This document shows, piece by piece, positions 42,479 to 52,303 of a stretch of DNA of 64,000 nucleotides. Made by a program: the position numbers and the translations under genes. Positions within the stretch are counted from its first letter, which is position 1. Every line of letters begins with the position of its first letter. Origin of the DNA: Hyphomonadaceae bacterium BL14 (GTDB lineage: Bacteria; Pseudomonadota; Alphaproteobacteria; Caulobacterales; Maricaulaceae); NCBI GenBank assembly GCA_027627705.1, contig CP091242.1, positions 2,688,290-2,752,289 of the forward strand. The letters run 5' to 3'. Below the pieces are notes generated by a model, which was not told where the DNA came from, did not search any database, and saw nothing but the letters and a program-made list of their open reading frames with translations.

Positions 42479-43686
42479 CCCTTGCCGCGCGCTACCGGTT
42501 GGGCGTGTTTTGGGTCTTCGCCGCACTCAGCATTTTCCTGATCGGGGCTGGCGGGCTTGGTCTGTCGTCTTCGGTCGGGTTTGTTGGCCTGTTGACCCTG
42601 CCACTGCTCGTGCTTCCTGCCTGGCAGGCGGCGCGCGCCGCGCCGCTGGCGGCGGGTCTGGCCACAGCGGCCATCGCCTGGTTCTGCATGACCTCTGCGT
42701 GGTCGGTTTATCCGCGCGCGGATGAGCTCTACAAGCTCGCTCTGCTGACGCCGCTCTATATCGCTGCGGTCTACGCCTGCATGCGCATGGGGGCCAGGGA
42801 AGTCAGGCTTGCAGCGCCGGTGCTGCTCACAGGGGCTTTGGCGCTGGGCGCGTTTTTTGCGATTGAAGCGCTCGCCGGCCTGCCCATCGCGGTAGCGTTC
42901 CAAGGCTGGCTTCACGGACTGACAGACCCGGAAGGTGCGCTGGGGATCGCCACGCGGCGCCTGTCGCGCGGCACTACAGCCTTCATCATGCTTGCCGGAC
43001 CTGCCGGGCTCTGGTTCTGGCTGAAGGGCGGGTACGCCTGGCGTTCCGCAGCGCTGTTCCTGCTGGCCACCAGCGCCATCGCGGCGGCCAGCTTCGAGGT
43101 CGCGGCGAACATCATCGCGTTTGCCGGCGGGCTTGTGGCCCTCGCGTTCGCCCTGCGCTGGCCGCGCATGACCCTGCAGGTGATCCTGGCCGGCACCGCG
43201 CTGACGGTGCTCGTCGCGCCGCCGATCATGGGGGCTCTGGTGGCTTTCTTCCCCGACAGCCTGGCCGAGCGCCTGCCGCTTTCCTGGCATTGGCGGCTGG
43301 AGATCTGGGGCTTCGCCGTGGAGAGAATCGCAGAGCGGCCCTTGCTCGGTCACGGGCTAGGCGCGGGGCGTACGCTCTCCGAGACGGTCATGCTGCGGGG
43401 CATTGAGATCGATCGCATGCCCATTCACGCCCACAACGCCGGCCTTCACATCTGGATGGAGACCGGGGCGGTCGGCGCGCTCCTGTCGGCCTGGACACTG
43501 CTGGCGCTGGCGCGCAGTGCCGGGCGTGCGGTTCTGGGCGCACCCCTGAGCGCAGGCCTCGCCTGCGCCGGATCAGTCTGGCTGGTCAGCGTCATGCTCG
43601 GATATGGCGTCTGGCAGGAATGGCACCACGGTGCCCTGGCCTTCGCGGCGGGCTCCGCTTTTATCCTGTTGCGCGGCCGCAGCTGA
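42475..43686 (+). CDS. O-antigen ligase / polymerase family membrane protein
   Basis: The 403-residue protein has about ten to twelve predicted helices and a large periplasmic loop ending in HAHNAGLHIWMETGAVGALLSAW, the family motif with the catalytic His. WaaL-type ligases attach a polymer from a polyprenyl-diphosphate carrier to lipid A core. Its link with kdsB fits LPS, though a Wzy-like polymerase is also possible. It is the last gene of the kdsB run. Confidence 0.85.
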   Translation: MTLAARYRLGVFWVFAALSIFLIGAGGLGLSSSVGFVGLLTLPLLVLPAWQAARAAPLAAGLATAAIAWFCMTSAWSVYPRADELYKLALLTPLYIAAVYACMRMGAREVRLAAPVLLTGALALGAFFAIEALAGLPIAVAFQGWLHGLTDPEGALGIATRRLSRGTTAFIMLAGPAGLWFWLKGGYAWRSAALFLLATSAIAAASFEVAANIIAFAGGLVALAFALRWPRMTLQVILAGTALTVLVAPPIMGALVAFFPDSLAERLPLSWHWRLEIWGFAVERIAERPLLGHGLGAGRTLSETVMLRGIEIDRMPIHAHNAGLHIWMETGAVGALLSAWTLLALARSAGRAVLGAPLSAGLACAGSVWLVSVMLGYGVWQEWHHGALAFAAGSAFILLRGRS

Positions 43687-43749
43687 CCGCAAGCGCAATC
43701 CTGCCCGGCACGCGAAACAGACTGTTGGCCGTGAAGATGGAATTTTCTC

Positions 43750-44973
43750 TCAGCGCGCCCTGATCGCCCGGGCGCGGATGGTGCCGTCAATGGCGCGGAT
43801 CCGGTCGAGGAAATCGCCGGGCAGATCACCTTCGAGATCGGCGACCGCATAGCCAAGCTCACCGTCAGTCTGCAGAAACTGCGCGGCGACGTTGGCACCG
43901 GCGTCCTCGGCCATGTTGTTGAGCTTGCGCAAGTATCCAGGCCGGTTCAGGTGCGGTGCCAGGATGCGCACGCGCCCTGGCTGCAGGGCACCGGGATCGA
44001 CCTCGGGGAAGTTCACCGCCTGGGACGTGGCACCTTCAAACAGGAAACGGGCGAGCTTGGTCGCCGCATCCATGCCGATGGCGGCCTGGGCTTCCAGCGT
44101 CGAGCCGCCGATATGCGGGGTCAGGATGACATTGGGGCAGCCGATCAGCGGGCTCTCGAACCGCTCGTCCTTGCTCTTGGGCTCCACCGGGAACACGTCC
44201 ACCGCCGCGCCGGCGAGATGGCCCGAACGCAGTGCCTGGGCAAGGGCATCGATATCCACCAGATCGCCGCGCGCCTGGTTGATCAGAAAGGCACCGGGCT
44301 TCATCGCGCGGATGCGTTCGGCGTTCATCAGATTGCGGGTGCGCGCTGTGGACGGCACATGGACCGTGACCACGTCGCATTCGGCGATCAGCGCGTCCAG
44401 GCTCTCCACGGGCCGGGCATTGCCATGGGCGAGCTTGGGCTCGATGTCGTAGAAATACACGTGCATGCCCAGCGCCGAGGCGATCACCGAGAGCTGGGCG
44501 CCGATATTGCCGTAGCCGATAATGCCCAGCTTCTTCTTGCGCACCTCGTTGCAGCCATCGGCGCTTTTCAGCCACTCGCCGCGCTCGATGGCGACCATCT
44601 TCTCCGGAACGCGGCGCATCAGCATGATGACGCTGGCCATGGTCAGTTCCGCTACTGAGCGCGTGTTGGCGAAGGGGGCGTTGAACACCGGAATACCGCG
44701 CGCCGCGGCGGCGGTCAGATCCACCTGGTTGGTGCCGATGCAGAAGCACCCCACCGCCAACAGCTCCGGCGCAGCGTCCAGCAATGCCGGATCGACCTGG
44801 GTGCGCGAGCGGATGCCCAGCACCTGGGCGCGGGCAATCTCGCTGCGCAGCACCTCGGGCGAAGGCGAGCCGGCCAGCCGGCGGATTGCGACCGGTCCGT
44901 ACTGGGTCAGCGCGCTGTCGGCGTCGGGATGGACGTTTTCGACCAGAAGGGCGTCAAAGGCGGGCTGGGTCAT
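43750..44973 (-). CDS. serA: D-3-phosphoglycerate dehydrogenase
   Basis: The 407-residue enzyme takes the first step of serine synthesis. The substrate domain is split around a Rossmann domain with LGIIGYGNIGAQLSV, the NQARGDLVDIDAL and LTPHIGGSTLEAQ catalytic His region and a C-terminal ACT domain (about 330-407) for serine feedback. Size fits the E. coli-type short form. It faces the O-antigen ligase gene (63 bp apart). Confidence 0.95.
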   Translation of the reverse strand: MTQPAFDALLVENVHPDADSALTQYGPVAIRRLAGSPSPEVLRSEIARAQVLGIRSRTQVDPALLDAAPELLAVGCFCIGTNQVDLTAAAARGIPVFNAPFANTRSVAELTMASVIMLMRRVPEKMVAIERGEWLKSADGCNEVRKKKLGIIGYGNIGAQLSVIASALGMHVYFYDIEPKLAHGNARPVESLDALIAECDVVTVHVPSTARTRNLMNAERIRAMKPGAFLINQARGDLVDIDALAQALRSGHLAGAAVDVFPVEPKSKDERFESPLIGCPNVILTPHIGGSTLEAQAAIGMDAATKLARFLFEGATSQAVNFPEVDPGALQPGRVRILAPHLNRPGYLRKLNNMAEDAGANVAAQFLQTDGELGYAVADLEGDLPGDFLDRIRAIDGTIRARAIRAR

Positions 44974-45076
44974 CGGGCGGGTCCGCGTCGGGGGTCAGGG
45001 CCGTGTTGCGCTGCACACAATGGCGCCCGCCCACACAATTGCAAGCCGCTCTGAAGTGGCCCCGGCACACCGCAGA

Positions 45077-45298
45077 CTAGCGCTTGCCTGCGCCCCCGCG
45101 GCGCTTTTTGCGCGTGGCGCGGCGCGGGGCGAAGACCACCACGAACCAGAAGGCGGCGGCGAAGATGATCCCGGCGATAAAGCCCTGCAGCCAGCCGCCG
45201 AGCACCAGCCACATGATCAGCCCGGTGATCACCGCCAGCGACACGATCATGCTGATGACATTGGCCGGCGGCAACCAGCCGGGGCGCGGCCTGCTCAT
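45077..45298 (-). CDS. Small membrane protein of unknown function
   Basis: A 73-residue protein with two predicted helices (ISMIVSLAVITGLIMWLVLGG and FIAGIIFAAAFWFVVVF) and an Arg/Lys-rich C-terminus (RRATRKKRRGGAGKR). The start overlaps the stop of the MBL hydrolase gene by 4 bp (ATGA), so it is likely co-translated. No function is recognised. Confidence 0.6.
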   Translation of the reverse strand: MSRPRPGWLPPANVISMIVSLAVITGLIMWLVLGGWLQGFIAGIIFAAAFWFVVVFAPRRATRKKRRGGAGKR

Positions 45299-46185
45299 CG
45301 CGTGGCATCCCTGTACAGCGTGGCGGTCATGCGCTCTGTGGTGATGAAGCGCCAGTTCCAGTCTTCGTGGAAGGGTGCCAGCGGCGCGGCCGCAATCACC
45401 TCTTGCAGGGTCAGGCCCCGGGCGGCCAGTTCGGCGACTGCGTCACGCGCCGCCGTCAGCATGTCGATGCTGGCGACCAGGTCCTCACGGGTGGACAGCG
45501 GGCCATGACCGGGAATGATCACGGTGTCAGCCCCTGCCGCGTCCGCGATCGCCTGCATGCCGGCGATCATGCCCTCCACATCACCGCCATTGTCCAGATC
45601 AATGAAGGGAAACAGGCCTGAGAACAGGAGGTCGCCGGCATGGATGATGTCGGCTTCGACAAAATGCACCCACAGATCGCCGTCGGTATGGGCGTCCGGG
45701 GCATAATGTATGCGCGCCGTGAGTCCGTTCAGGACGATCTCGCTCTGGCCTGGAATGCCGATCACGGGCAGGAAGCCGCCCGACAGGGGCTCGGGCGTGT
45801 TGCCGGTCACGGCATTGGGCGCGGGCGACTGAAGCCGTGCGCGTACGCTGGTGTGGGCCATGATCAGCGCACCGCGTTCGGCAAAATAGGCATTACCCAG
45901 CACATGATCGCCGTGCAGATGCGTGTTGAGCACCAGGCGCACCTCGCCGCCATCCGAGACCGCTTTTTGGGCCGCGTCTAGCGCCGGGGCGATGGGGGCC
46001 ATCTGGGTGTCGATCATCCAGACCCCGTCCGCGCCGACACTGACCGCCACATTGCCCGCCACGCCGGTGGACAGCATGTAAATGCCGTTCCCCAGATCAG
46101 TGGTGTCCACAGCCGGGCCGTCCTGGGCGGCGGCGACCGGCGCCAGGCAAAGGGCGGCGGCCGCAAACAGGGTGCGCTGGATCAT
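45295..46185 (-). CDS. MBL-fold metallo-hydrolase, exported
   Basis: The 296-residue protein has a signal peptide (LFAAAALCLAPVAAAQ) and the metallo-beta-lactamase fold: NTHLHGDHVLG (HxHxDH), HAGDLLFSG and VIIPGHGPLST supply the metal ligands. It resembles periplasmic MBL hydrolases (SoxH-like group). The ATG at 46185 gives the signal peptide; earlier residues are Arg-rich. The substrate is unknown. It is divergent from the SH3-type protein gene at 46300. Confidence 0.87.
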   Translation of the reverse strand: MIQRTLFAAAALCLAPVAAAQDGPAVDTTDLGNGIYMLSTGVAGNVAVSVGADGVWMIDTQMAPIAPALDAAQKAVSDGGEVRLVLNTHLHGDHVLGNAYFAERGALIMAHTSVRARLQSPAPNAVTGNTPEPLSGGFLPVIGIPGQSEIVLNGLTARIHYAPDAHTDGDLWVHFVEADIIHAGDLLFSGLFPFIDLDNGGDVEGMIAGMQAIADAAGADTVIIPGHGPLSTREDLVASIDMLTAARDAVAELAARGLTLQEVIAAAPLAPFHEDWNWRFITTERMTATLYRDATR

Positions 46186-46299
46186 GATTTGAGCTCCTTG
46201 GCAGGTCTGGATCGCTGCGACCATGAAGGGGAAGCTCGGCCGCGTCCAGTATCTCAGCGCCTTAACCCGGCCTTCACCGTGGCGGCGCAGTTTCACACC

Positions 46300-46890
46300 A
46301 TGCTTCGTACCGCGCTCGCCATGCTCATCGCCGCCAGTTTTGCTGCGCCTGCGCTGGCGCAGGACTGCGATACATTTTCCGGCCTGGCGACGCCGCGCTT
46401 CGTCACGCTGAAAGGCGATGACGCCATCGGACGCACCGGTCCCTCGCTCCAGCATCCCGCACAATGGCGCTACCGGCGCGCCGGACTGCCGGTGCTGATC
46501 GTGGCCGAGACCCCGCTCTGGCGCCGGGTGGAGGACCCGGACGGGGCGCAGGTGTGGATGCATCACGCCTTGCTGACCGGACGCCGGTCGGTGATTGCGC
46601 GCCTCGGGACCGATTTGCGCGCCAGGGCCGATGCGGACGCCAATCTGATCGCGCGCATCGAGCCGGGGGCCATCCTGTCGCTGGAGCGGTGCCGGGCCGG
46701 CTGGTGCCGGATGAGCGCTGACGGGCGGCGCGGCTGGGCGCAGGCGGGTGCGTTCTGGGGCGTGTATGCCGATGAGGCCGGTGCCAGTGGCGCGCTTGAG
46801 GGCGCGCAGGACCCGTGCTACCGCTCGCTTCCGGAGCCAGCGGCGCTGGCCGCCCGCGACGCGACAGCGCCCGACGGGCCGGCCCGCTGA
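46300..46890 (+). CDS. Secreted SH3-domain protein
   Basis: The 196-residue protein has a signal peptide (MLRTALAMLIAASFAAPALAQ) and a bacterial SH3-type region: residues about 30-170 carry ATPRFVTLKGDDAIGRTGPS, the PLWRRVEDPDG turn and RCRAGWCRMSADG, characteristic of the alphaproteobacterial SH3 (DUF1058-like) family. It may bind cell wall. The start is supported by the signal peptide; the upstream start (46189) lacks one. It lies 97 bp before fabA. Confidence 0.78.
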   Translation: MLRTALAMLIAASFAAPALAQDCDTFSGLATPRFVTLKGDDAIGRTGPSLQHPAQWRYRRAGLPVLIVAETPLWRRVEDPDGAQVWMHHALLTGRRSVIARLGTDLRARADADANLIARIEPGAILSLERCRAGWCRMSADGRRGWAQAGAFWGVYADEAGASGALEGAQDPCYRSLPEPAALAARDATAPDGPAR

Positions 46891-46986
46891 TCATATCAGT
46901 CCCGCGCCGCGCATGGGCCTTGCCCTGCCCGCCGCCAGAGCAGACCGTTGCCGGGAACGTCATGTCCCGGCCGGCCCCGAGGACCC

Positions 46987-47520
46987 ATGACCGCTCAAAG
47001 CAACAGCTATGATTATGACGCCCTGATCGCCTGCGGGCGGGGCGAGCTTTTCGGGCCGGGCAATGCCCAGCTGCCCCTGCCGCCCATGTTGATGTTCGAC
47101 CGTATCACCCGCATAGCCGCCGAGGGCGGTGCCTATAACAAGGGCGAGGTCATCGCCGAGCTCGATGTGAAGCCGGACCTGTGGTTCTTCGACTGCCATT
47201 TCCAGGGCGACCCGGTGATGCCGGGCTGTCTGGGGCTGGACGCCATGTGGCAGCTGGTCGGCTTCTTCCTGGGCTGGACCGGCGCACCGGGCAAGGGCCG
47301 GGCGCTGGGCGTGGGCGAGGTGAAATTCACCGGCCAGGTGCCGCCGACAGTCAAAGCCGTGCGTTACATCATCGACCTCAAGCGCGTCATCAACCGCAAG
47401 CTTGTGCTCGGCATTGCTGACGGACGCGTGGAGGCGGACGGCCAGCTGATCTATGTGGCGAAGGATTTGCGGGTCGGCCTGTTCCGCCCCGAAGACCTCA
47501 ATAGCGGAGGCGCTCAATGA
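46987..47520 (+). CDS. fabA: 3-hydroxydecanoyl-ACP dehydratase/isomerase
   Basis: The 177-residue hot-dog enzyme makes the cis double bond of unsaturated fatty acids. The active-site His71 ([13 protein letters not shown]) and Asp85 ([16 protein letters not shown]) are at the usual positions. The ATG at 46987 gives the family length; an earlier start (46948) lacks homology. It overlaps fabB by 4 bp (ATGA). Confidence 0.97.
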   Translation: MTAQSNSYDYDALIACGRGELFGPGNAQLPLPPMLMFDRITRIAAEGGAYNKGEVIAELDVKPDLWFFDCHFQGDPVMPGCLGLDAMWQLVGFFLGWTGAPGKGRALGVGEVKFTGQVPPTVKAVRYIIDLKRVINRKLVLGIADGRVEADGQLIYVAKDLRVGLFRPEDLNSGGAQ

Positions 47521-48731
47521 GACGTGTCGTCGTCACCGGCATCGGTATCGTATCCTCCATAGGCGACAATGCCGACGAGGTCGCCGCCTCGCTGAAAGCG
47601 GGACGCTGCGGCGTCGGCGCGGCACCCGAATATGCCGAGCTGAACTTCAAGTGCCAGGTGCATGCGCGCCCGAAAGCCAATCCGGCTGACCATGTGGACA
47701 AGCGCGCCTGGCGCTTCATGGGTGATGGGGCGGGCTGGGCCTACATGGCCATGGAACAGGCCATCGCCGATGCCGGCCTGAGCCCCGAAGAGGTCTCCCA
47801 CGAACGCACCGGCCTGATTGTCGGCACCGGCGGGCCCAGCGTGGAGGCCATCGTGGCCGCCGCCGATATCACCCGCGACAAGGGTCCGCGCCGCATCGGG
47901 CCGTTCGCCGTGCCCAAGGCGATGTGCTCCACCGGCTCGGCCACGCTGGCCACACCGTTCAAGATCAAGGGTCTGAACTACTCCATCAGTTCGGCCTGCA
48001 CGACCTCGCTGCACTGCATCGGCGCGGCAGCCGAGCAGATCCAGTTCGGTAAGCAGGATGTGATGTTCGCCGGCGGCGGCGAAGAGCTGCACTGGGCGCT
48101 GTCCAACTTGTTCGACGCCATGGGTGCCATGAGCTCGAACTATAACGATACACCCCAGAAAGCCTCGCGCGCGTTCGACAAGGACCGCGACGGCTTCGTG
48201 ATCGCGGGCGGTGCCGGCATCGTGGTGCTGGAAGACTATGAGCGGGCGAAGGCGCGCGGTGCCACCATCTGGGCTGAAGTGCTCGGCTATGGCGCCACGT
48301 CGGACGGCCATGACATGGTCCAGCCCTCGGGCGAGGGCGCGGCGCGCTGCATGCGCATGGCGCTGGCTCAGGCCGGGGGGCGCCAGATCGACTATATCAA
48401 CCCTCACGCCACCTCCACCCCGGTGGGCGACATCAAGGAGGCCGAAGCCCTGCGCGCGGTGTTCGGCCAGACCATCCCGGCCCTGTCAGGCACCAAGTCC
48501 ATGTCCGGCCACTCGCTCGGCGCGGCGGGCGTGCAGGAGGCGATCTACTGCCTCCTGATGATGAAGCATGGCTTCATCGCGCCCTCCATCAACGTGGACA
48601 CCGTGGACCCGGAGCTGGCCGACCTGCCCATCGTGACCAAAACCCAACAGGCCGAGCTCAACACCATCCTGTCCAACTCCTTCGGTTTTGGCGGCACCAA
48701 CGGCACGCTGATCATGGGACGGCCTGACTAA
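47517..48731 (+). CDS. fabB: 3-oxoacyl-ACP synthase I
   Basis: The 404-residue ketosynthase elongates the unsaturated chain from FabA. The triad is visible: Cys161 in [10 protein letters not shown], His in [11 protein letters not shown] and His in [22 protein letters not shown] loop closes the C-terminus. The FabA-FabB pair is the classical proteobacterial route and the ATGA overlap indicates coupling. Confidence 0.97.
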   Translation: MRRVVVTGIGIVSSIGDNADEVAASLKAGRCGVGAAPEYAELNFKCQVHARPKANPADHVDKRAWRFMGDGAGWAYMAMEQAIADAGLSPEEVSHERTGLIVGTGGPSVEAIVAAADITRDKGPRRIGPFAVPKAMCSTGSATLATPFKIKGLNYSISSACTTSLHCIGAAAEQIQFGKQDVMFAGGGEELHWALSNLFDAMGAMSSNYNDTPQKASRAFDKDRDGFVIAGGAGIVVLEDYERAKARGATIWAEVLGYGATSDGHDMVQPSGEGAARCMRMALAQAGGRQIDYINPHATSTPVGDIKEAEALRAVFGQTIPALSGTKSMSGHSLGAAGVQEAIYCLLMMKHGFIAPSINVDTVDPELADLPIVTKTQQAELNTILSNSFGFGGTNGTLIMGRPD

Positions 48732-48796
48732 TTCACTCCCTTTTCTGGCCGCAATGTCCGGTGCACCATCGCGCATCTCGGGACAGGGAGAGGGAC

Positions 48797-49750
48797 ATGA
48801 TCAGATGCAGATTGGGCGGATTGGCCGGGGTACTGGCGTGCGCGATGCTGGCGGGGTGTGGCGCCGATGGCGGGCCGGAGCCGGGGCAGGCGGGCTATCC
48901 GCAGAGCGACACGGTGTCGGTGGCCGGCTCGCGCATGGCCGCTGCACCGCCGCCGCCGGCTATGACCGAGCAGGCGATGGACCCCGGCGCCGGCGCATCA
49001 CAGGCGCCGGCTGAAGCCGGCGAGCCCGTATCCTATCTGGCGTATCGCTATGATTACTCTGTGCGCCTGCCCGGCGAGGGCCTGGCGGCGCTGCACGGCG
49101 CCCATGTGGCGGCGTGCGAGGCGGCGGGGCTGAACCAGTGCCAGGTCATCCACGCCTCCACCCAGAATGCCGGGACGGAGAACGCCCGCGCCCATCTGCG
49201 CTTGCGCGCGGCACCGGCCTGGATTGCGCGTTTCCGCGAGGGCCTGGCCGCCGAGCTTGAGGGTGCCGGCGGGACAGTGATTTCGGAGCAGACCGGCGTT
49301 GAGGACCTCACCACCCAGATCGTGGACGGCGAGGCGCGCCTGCGCGCCCGCATCGCCCTGCGTGACCGGCTGCAGGCCATGCTGGAGCAGCGCGAGGCGC
49401 GCCTTGAGGAGCTGATCCAGGTGGAGCGCGAGCTGGCGCGCGTCCAGGCCGATATCGAATCGCGCGAGAGCGTGATCGCGGCCCTGCGCCTGCGCGTGTC
49501 CATGTCAGAGCTGAGCGTGAATTACCAGCCCCAGCTGACCCCGGCCTCGGCGTCGAATTTCGAGCCGGTGAGCGAGGCCATCGAGTCCATGAGCCGCGTT
49601 TTCGCCGAATCGCTCGCCACGATGATCGGATTCCTGGCCGGACTCCTGCCCTGGCTGGTGCTGATCATTCCTGGCGCCTGGCTGATCCGGCGGTGGGTGC
49701 GCAAGGGGCTGGAGCGCCGCCGTGCGCGCAAGGCGGCGCCGGCTGGCTAG
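48797..49750 (+). CDS. DUF4349 lipoprotein with C-terminal membrane helix
   Basis: The 317-residue protein has a lipobox (LACAMLAGC), a Pro/Ala-rich linker, a DUF4349 region (about 85-275) with a coiled coil (QREARLEELIQVERELARVQ), and a C-terminal helix (LLPWLVLIIPGAWLI). It is probably a cell-envelope protein of unknown role. The ATG at 48797 follows GAGAGGG. The TAG stop (49748-49750) is part of the CTAG end of the repeat copy at 49747. Confidence 0.85.
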   Translation: MIRCRLGGLAGVLACAMLAGCGADGGPEPGQAGYPQSDTVSVAGSRMAAAPPPPAMTEQAMDPGAGASQAPAEAGEPVSYLAYRYDYSVRLPGEGLAALHGAHVAACEAAGLNQCQVIHASTQNAGTENARAHLRLRAAPAWIARFREGLAAELEGAGGTVISEQTGVEDLTTQIVDGEARLRARIALRDRLQAMLEQREARLEELIQVERELARVQADIESRESVIAALRLRVSMSELSVNYQPQLTPASASNFEPVSEAIESMSRVFAESLATMIGFLAGLLPWLVLIIPGAWLIRRWVRKGLERRRARKAAPAG

Positions 49751-49852
49751 AGCGCAATCCGAAAAGTGGGAACCGATTTTCGGATAAATTGCGCGCGAAA
49801 GCAGAGGGCTAGAGCGTGCGGCCTGACGCAGTCAGGTCGGATCACGCTCTAG
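49747..49852 (-). repeat. CTAG-bounded two-hairpin repeat, reverse copy
   Basis: A 106 bp copy in reverse orientation relative to the array at 18823. Both hairpins are complete, with CTAG at both ends. The inner part shows AATCCGAAAAGTGGGAACCG and CGGATAAATTGCGCGC. The spacer between hairpins differs from the other copies. The left CTAG provides the stop codon of the DUF4349 gene; the right end lies in the 42 bp before the pheT stop. Confidence 0.92.
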
Positions 49853-49894
49853 AGCCCGGCCGGCCCGAGAAGACCGCGTGCGGCCTGCGAGAGC

Positions 49895-52282
49895 CTAGCT
49901 CCGCAGCCGTGCTCCCGCCTTCTCTGCCGCCGCAATGATCGTTTTCGATGCCGCGTCGATCTCGGCGTCGGTCAGCGTCTTGTCGGTGGGTTGCAGCGTC
50001 ACTTCCATGGCCAGGCTCACATGACCCTCGGGCACGCCCTGACCGGCATAGCGGTCGAACAGGGCGGCGTCGGTAATGAGCGCCTTGTCCGCGCCGCGCA
50101 CCGCGCGCAACAGATCGCCTGCGGCCAGACTGTCCGGCACCAGGAAGGCGAAATCGCGCCGCACGGGCATCAGGTCTGAAAGGGCTAGCGCCGGGCGGGC
50201 TTTGAGCGCCTTCTTGCGCGCCGCCGGGATCGCATCCAGCACAATCTCGAACGCGACAACGCGGCCCTCAATGTCGAGGGCTTTGAGAACGCGCGGGTGA
50301 ATCTCGCCGAACTCGGCGATCATGTTGCGGCCCAGACGCAGGACGCCCGACCGGCCGGGATGCCACCAGTCGCGCGCATCCGCCGTGATCTGCAGATTGT
50401 CCACCGGTGCCTCGGCGGCGGCCAGCGCGGCCAGCGCGTCAGCCTTGATGTCGAACACGTCCGGCGCATCGCCGCCGCGCCAGTCGCGCGCCGCGATGAC
50501 CCGTCGGGCCGCTGCGACGACCGTGCGCTGGCCGTCGGGCTGGTCATTGAGATAGATCGGCCCGGCCTCGAAGAAGCGCGCATCCGCGAGGCCCCGGCGC
50601 GCATTGGCTTCCAACGCCGTGATCAGGTGGATGAGCGCGCTGGGGCGCATCACGTCCAGTTCCGAACTGATCGGATTGGCCAGCGTCAGCCCCGTCCCGG
50701 CGCCGCCGAACAGCGAAGCCTGATCATGATGACAGAAGGACCAGGTCACCGCTTCCTGATAGCCGCGCTGGGCCACAGCCCGGCGGGCCGCGCGTACGCG
50801 GTTCTGCAGGGGCGTGGCAGGCGCTTCCAGCCGGCCATCGGGGCGGGAAAGGCGCGTCGCGGGCAGTTTGTCATAGCCTTCGATGCGGGCGATTTCCTCG
50901 ATCAGGTCGGCCGCCTCGCGGCAATCGCGCCGCCAGCTGGGGGGCGTGACGGTCCACACCGGACCGCGTGTAACCTTGAAGCCCAGCGCGGTGAGGATGG
51001 CCTCAATGCGCGGCGCGGGCAGGTCGAGACCCAGCAGCTTCTTGACCCGGGCAACATCCAGCTCGATGGCTGGCAGGCGCGCGGGTGCCTGGCCCGCCAC
51101 GCGCACTTCGCTGGGCTCGCCGCCGCCGTGTTTCAGGATCAGCGCCGTGGCGAGCTCCAGCCCGTCCATCACGCTTTCAGGGTCCACCCCGCGCTCGAAC
51201 CGGTATTTGGCGTCGCTGTCGATGCCGGTCTCGCGCCCTGTCACGCGGGTGATGGCCGGATCAAACCAGGCGCTCTCGATGAACACGTCTGTGGTCGCAT
51301 CCGTGCAGCCCGAATGCTCGCCGCCCATGATGCCGCCCAGGCCCAGGCAGCGCGCATCATCGGCGATGACGCAGTGATGGGCCGCCGGATCATACTCGCG
51401 CCCGTCCAACGCCTCGAACCGGTCGGCCTCCCCGGCACCGCGCCGGGCGCGGATCACCTTGCCGATCTTGGAAAGATCATAGACATGCAGCGGCCGCGCG
51501 CGGTCGTAGGACACGAAATTGGTCACATCGACCAGAAGATTGATCGGGCGCAGGCCCACGGCTTTCAGCCAGCGCTGCAGCCAGTCGGGCGAGGGGTCGT
51601 TCCTGACGCCTTTGATCACCCGTCCGGCGAACACCGGACAGGCTTCGGGCCAGTCGGTCTCTATGGTTACGGGGCAGGGGAAGAGGCCCGCGACGATTTC
51701 CACCGGCGCGTCCTTGAAATTCCCGGCGCCCGCGGCGGCGAGATCGCGCGCAATGCCGTGCACGCCCAGCCAGTCGGGGCGGTTGGGCGTCACTTCAAAA
51801 TCAATCACCGGATCGTTGAGGCCCAGAGCGTCAGCCGCGGGCGTACCCACCGGCCAGTCGCCGGTGAGGTCCGCGATACCGTCATGGTCCTCGCCCGCTT
51901 CCAGCTCCTTGGTGGAGCACAGCATGCCATGGCTCTCCACGCCGCGAATCTTGCGCGGCTTGGCGTCAAGCGCGAAGTCGAGGCCCGGAATATGGCTGCC
52001 CAGCGGGGCGTAGATGGCGGTCATGCCCGCGCGTGCGTTCGGCGCGCCGCACACGATCTGCTTCTCGCCATCCTTCGTCTCAACCCGGCAGACCCTGAGC
52101 TTGTCAGCATCGGGATGGGGTTCAGCCGCGATCACGCGCGCGGTGGTGAAGGGGGCAAGACGCGCCGCCGGGTCTTCGACATGCTCGATCTCCAGACCCG
52201 CCATGGTCATGGCGTCGGCCAGGGCCGGCGTGTCCAGATCGGTGTCCAGGTGGGTTTTGAGCCAGGAAAGGGAGAATTTCAT
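49895..52282 (-). CDS. pheT: Phenylalanine-tRNA ligase beta subunit
   Basis: The 795-residue subunit has an EMAP-like tRNA-binding N-domain (about 40-150), B3/B4 editing region, a B5 domain, the catalytic-like core and a C-terminal FDX-ACB domain (about 700-795). Length is typical. It follows pheS by 21 bp, in the order rpmI-rplT-pheS-pheT, and is the last gene of the unit. Confidence 0.97.
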   Translation of the reverse strand: MKFSLSWLKTHLDTDLDTPALADAMTMAGLEIEHVEDPAARLAPFTTARVIAAEPHPDADKLRVCRVETKDGEKQIVCGAPNARAGMTAIYAPLGSHIPGLDFALDAKPRKIRGVESHGMLCSTKELEAGEDHDGIADLTGDWPVGTPAADALGLNDPVIDFEVTPNRPDWLGVHGIARDLAAAGAGNFKDAPVEIVAGLFPCPVTIETDWPEACPVFAGRVIKGVRNDPSPDWLQRWLKAVGLRPINLLVDVTNFVSYDRARPLHVYDLSKIGKVIRARRGAGEADRFEALDGREYDPAAHHCVIADDARCLGLGGIMGGEHSGCTDATTDVFIESAWFDPAITRVTGRETGIDSDAKYRFERGVDPESVMDGLELATALILKHGGGEPSEVRVAGQAPARLPAIELDVARVKKLLGLDLPAPRIEAILTALGFKVTRGPVWTVTPPSWRRDCREAADLIEEIARIEGYDKLPATRLSRPDGRLEAPATPLQNRVRAARRAVAQRGYQEAVTWSFCHHDQASLFGGAGTGLTLANPISSELDVMRPSALIHLITALEANARRGLADARFFEAGPIYLNDQPDGQRTVVAAARRVIAARDWRGGDAPDVFDIKADALAALAAAEAPVDNLQITADARDWWHPGRSGVLRLGRNMIAEFGEIHPRVLKALDIEGRVVAFEIVLDAIPAARKKALKARPALALSDLMPVRRDFAFLVPDSLAAGDLLRAVRGADKALITDAALFDRYAGQGVPEGHVSLAMEVTLQPTDKTLTDAEIDAASKTIIAAAEKAGARLRS

Positions 52283-52303
52283 CGGTCTTGTGTCCTGGAA
52301 CGC

